Of a stretch of 6,581 nt of DNA, positions 4,617 through 6,581 are shown piece by piece. A program made the translations under genes and the position numbers. Numbering within the stretch: the stretch's first letter is position 1; each line of letters opens with the position of its first letter. Source of the stretch: Deltaproteobacteria bacterium (GTDB lineage Bacteria; Myxococcota_A; Polyangia; HGW-17; SLPX01); the NCBI GenBank assembly GCA_011390535.1, contig JAABSF010000150.1, forward strand, positions 1 to 6,581, in the 5' to 3' direction. The notes below the pieces were generated by a model. The model made no database searches, was not told where the DNA came from, and was given only the letters and a program-made list of their open reading frames with translations.

Positions 4617-6581
4617 ATGAATAGAATTACACATAGCAAAATCAGGGGTTTCTTTCGACAGATTCATATAGGGGACACGCTTGAATCTTTTCGGAAAGCC
4701 GTACCTTTCAGCAGTTCTCCCATGAGCATCTCTCCCATGAGCATCTCTCCGTTTATCGCTCTGGTTTTCGCAATTGCCCTGCTGTCTCCAACATCGGCTC
4801 TGATTAGCGGGTGCAAATCCGGTAGTGAAACCTCTGGAGGCGGATCCGAAAGCCCCCAAAAAAAGTCTACAAAGGTTATAAAAACAAAAGACCTCGCCCA
4901 ACCGGATAAGAATCCGGAAGAGACCCTCGCTGTAAACACTGAAGGGTTGCCGCAAGCAAGAGATGTCGACATAGAAAAACTGGGTCGGATGCCGCATCTG
5001 AAGGTCGTCTTGGAGAGCCTTTATAAAGTACAAAAGCGCTACGTCGACCCGCAAAAAGTCGATGCCCGAAAAATGTTTGTGCAAGGTCTTCAAGAAGTCC
5101 AGGAGAACGTGGCTGCGGTTCAAATCAGGTTCTTTCCTGAAGATGTAAAGCGGCCCGAGCTGGGGGTTGTGCAGGTAGGAAAGAGTTTGCTTCCGTTTTC
5201 CCTGGCACACCTCAAAAACATCGATGACACCTACACTTATTTCCGATGGATACTGGGTTTTATCACCAGCAAACTTGAAGAAACAGGAGACTTCTCCAAA
5301 GAAGATAAGGCTGAGATAGAGTATGCCGCCATAAACGGTTTTCTCGGCTATCTGGACCCTTACTCCGTGCTGCTCCCTCCTGAAACATACGGAGAAATGC
5401 AGATTCGCACTTCAGGCTCTTTTGGTGGTATCGGGATCGTTATTTCCATAAGAAAAGGTGCGCTTACAGTGATTTCTCCCATTGACGGAACACCGGCTGC
5501 AAAAGCGGGCATCGAACCTTTAGACAAGATTGTTCGCATCGAGGCTGAATCCACAGTGAATATGAGCCTACATGAAGCAGTGAGCAGATTGAGGGGTGAG
5601 GTGGGCACTAAGGTCACCTTTTGGGTCGAGCGAGACGGGCTGCCTGAACCGAAAAAATATACTCTTACAAGAGATAGAATTGAAATTCATAGCGTATCAT
5701 CGCGGGTACTGGAAGGTGACGTGGGGTATCTGAGGCTGAGTCGCTTCAGTGAAAACACAATGCCTGAGTTGAAAGAGAACATTAAGAAGCTCACCGACAA
5801 AGGGGTAAATAGCATAATCCTGGATGTGACAAACAATCCGGGAGGGCTTTTATCCCAAGCCGTCGCCGTCGCCGATGCTTTTTTAGACAGCGGAATAATA
5901 GTCACAACAGAGGGACCGGGAGGCATTACGCTGGAGACGACAAAGGCAAAAAAAAGCACCACCCTCTGGCGTGGACCTCTGGTAGTGCTGATAAACAGAG
6001 GTTGCGCCAGCGCGGGAGAAATTGTCGCCGGCTCACTCAAACATCTGGACAGAGCGTTGGTTTTCGGCGACCGAAGTTTCGGCAAGGGAACTGTTCAAGT
6101 TCTGATGAAAAACTCCGACGACTCGGCACTCAAGCTCACTGTAGCTGAGTATCTCGTCCGTGGAGACGTTCAGATCCAGACACTTGGGATCGTGCCGGAT
6201 GTTTTGACCCTACCAATAGTTTTTCGAGACAAATGGATAAGATTTCATCGCTTGCACAGTGAAACTGGTGAAGAGCATTTACCCAAACATCTCGCTTCTC
6301 ACAAGAAAGGCAAAATGCGGAACCCCTCTTGGTCTTTGCGATATTTGCAAGAGGAGCGAAAAAAAACTAAAGAGAAGGATGGAGCAGAGGCTGAAACCGG
6401 CGCGGACCCAAGGCTGCAGCACATGGCTCGTGATTTTTTGATCAAGTACCGTGGCACCAGAGCAGAGATGATGAAAGACGCCGAGGGATTCGTGAAAAAA
6501 AAGCGTCTCGAACTGGAAAAAGAAATAGTCGAAACCTTCAAAAAGGTAGGCGTCGACTGGTCCGCCGCTCCTGATGAAAAA
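4617..6581 (+). CDS. PDZ-S41 C-terminal processing peptidase, predicted lipoprotein, 3' end beyond window
   Basis: Serine protease of the CtpA/Tsp group, which clips C-terminal tails of envelope proteins; expected in the periplasm, lipid-anchored. 655 codons are visible, with no stop. A hydrophobic stretch (about 45-62) ends in lipobox ISG-C with Cys66, then a Ser/Gly linker. Residues 130-250 form the helical N-terminal region (YVDP at 142-145, LDPYS at 246-250). The PDZ domain spans about 265-348 (FGGIGI, GTPAAKAGI). The S41 core spans about 349-529. The dyad is intact: Ser465 in CASAGEIVAG and Lys490 in FGKGTVQ, 25 residues apart as in the family; GIVPDV follows. A charged Lys/Glu-rich tail runs from about 530. 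ATG 4617 is the first ATG after the in-frame TGA at 4557, with a weak GGATGGAAG site upstream; ATG 4722 or 4737 are alternatives without any Shine-Dalgarno. The gene follows tRNA-Sec on the same strand. Confidence 0.93.
   Translation, partial: MNRITHSKIRGFFRQIHIGDTLESFRKAVPFSSSPMSISPMSISPFIALVFAIALLSPTSALISGCKSGSETSGGGSESPQKKSTKVIKTKDLAQPDKNPEETLAVNTEGLPQARDVDIEKLGRMPHLKVVLESLYKVQKRYVDPQKVDARKMFVQGLQEVQENVAAVQIRFFPEDVKRPELGVVQVGKSLLPFSLAHLKNIDDTYTYFRWILGFITSKLEETGDFSKEDKAEIEYAAINGFLGYLDPYSVLLPPETYGEMQIRTSGSFGGIGIVISIRKGALTVISPIDGTPAAKAGIEPLDKIVRIEAESTVNMSLHEAVSRLRGEVGTKVTFWVERDGLPEPKKYTLTRDRIEIHSVSSRVLEGDVGYLRLSRFSENTMPELKENIKKLTDKGVNSIILDVTNNPGGLLSQAVAVADAFLDSGIIVTTEGPGGITLETTKAKKSTTLWRGPLVVLINRGCASAGEIVAGSLKHLDRALVFGDRSFGKGTVQVLMKNSDDSALKLTVAEYLVRGDVQIQTLGIVPDVLTLPIVFRDKWIRFHRLHSETGEEHLPKHLASHKKGKMRNPSWSLRYLQEERKKTKEKDGAEAETGADPRLQHMARDFLIKYRGTRAEMMKDAEGFVKKKRLELEKEIVETFKKVGVDWSAAPDEK
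4716..4745. repeat. 15-bp perfect tandem duplication inside the protease signal region
   Basis: TCTCCCATGAGCATC occurs at 4716-4730 and 4731-4745 with no gap, and a partial third copy (TCTCC) follows to 4750. The unit is five codons, so reading frame is kept and the protein reads PMSIS twice, just before the hydrophobic core. Each copy contains an in-frame ATG (4722 and 4737). The antisense reading frames here repeat for the same reason and are not genes. Confidence 0.95.

Noticed and set aside
4611..5210. 199-codon minus-strand open frame with repeated RDAHG
   Set aside because: It is antisense to the S41 protease; its repeat comes from the 15-bp tandem duplication and it has no recognisable domain.

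Overview
The window looks like chromosomal DNA from a Gram-negative bacterium of the former Deltaproteobacteria, most plausibly a Myxococcota-like lineage. This is an inference. It rests on two predicted lipoproteins (one with an Asp/Gly-rich linker, Cys-rich modules, an FG-GAP propeller and a CARDB domain), on a PDZ-S41 protease with the extended N-terminal half I associate with that group, on roughly even base composition by eye, and on a selenocysteine tRNA gene. No 16S or other phylogenetic marker is present.

Layout. Positions 2-1171 (+) hold the 3' part of an M24 Xaa-Pro aminopeptidase that enters from upstream. It converges with a large gene at 1239-3890 (-), which encodes an 883-residue predicted surface lipoprotein: lipobox, Asp-rich linker, three Cys-rich CC modules, eight FG-GAP/VCBS-type loops, a second small Cys-rich segment, a Trp-rich conserved segment and a C-terminal CARDB domain. 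Positions 3891-4367 carry no firm protein gene. They contain nested tandem repeats (3947-3996), a coding-like open stretch ending at 4284 with a possible 28-codon ORF, a spaced 9-bp direct repeat, and a promoter. Positions 4368-4465 (+) are a tRNA-Sec gene (selC) with UCA anticodon, 8-bp acceptor stem, 6-bp D stem and long variable arm, followed by eight T. From 4617 to the window end (+) runs a PDZ-S41 C-terminal processing peptidase lipoprotein with an intact Ser/Lys dyad; its stop lies beyond the window.

The genes do not form an obvious pathway or operon. The aminopeptidase is presumably cytoplasmic. The two lipoproteins are presumably exported and envelope-anchored. The tRNA indicates that the organism, at least by inheritance, decodes UGA as selenocysteine, but selA, selB, selD and any UGA-containing selenoprotein gene are absent here. 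I see no defence system, mobile element or CRISPR array. The most informative item is the selC locus and its control region; the rest is a set of recognisable families with some unusual N-terminal and repeat features.
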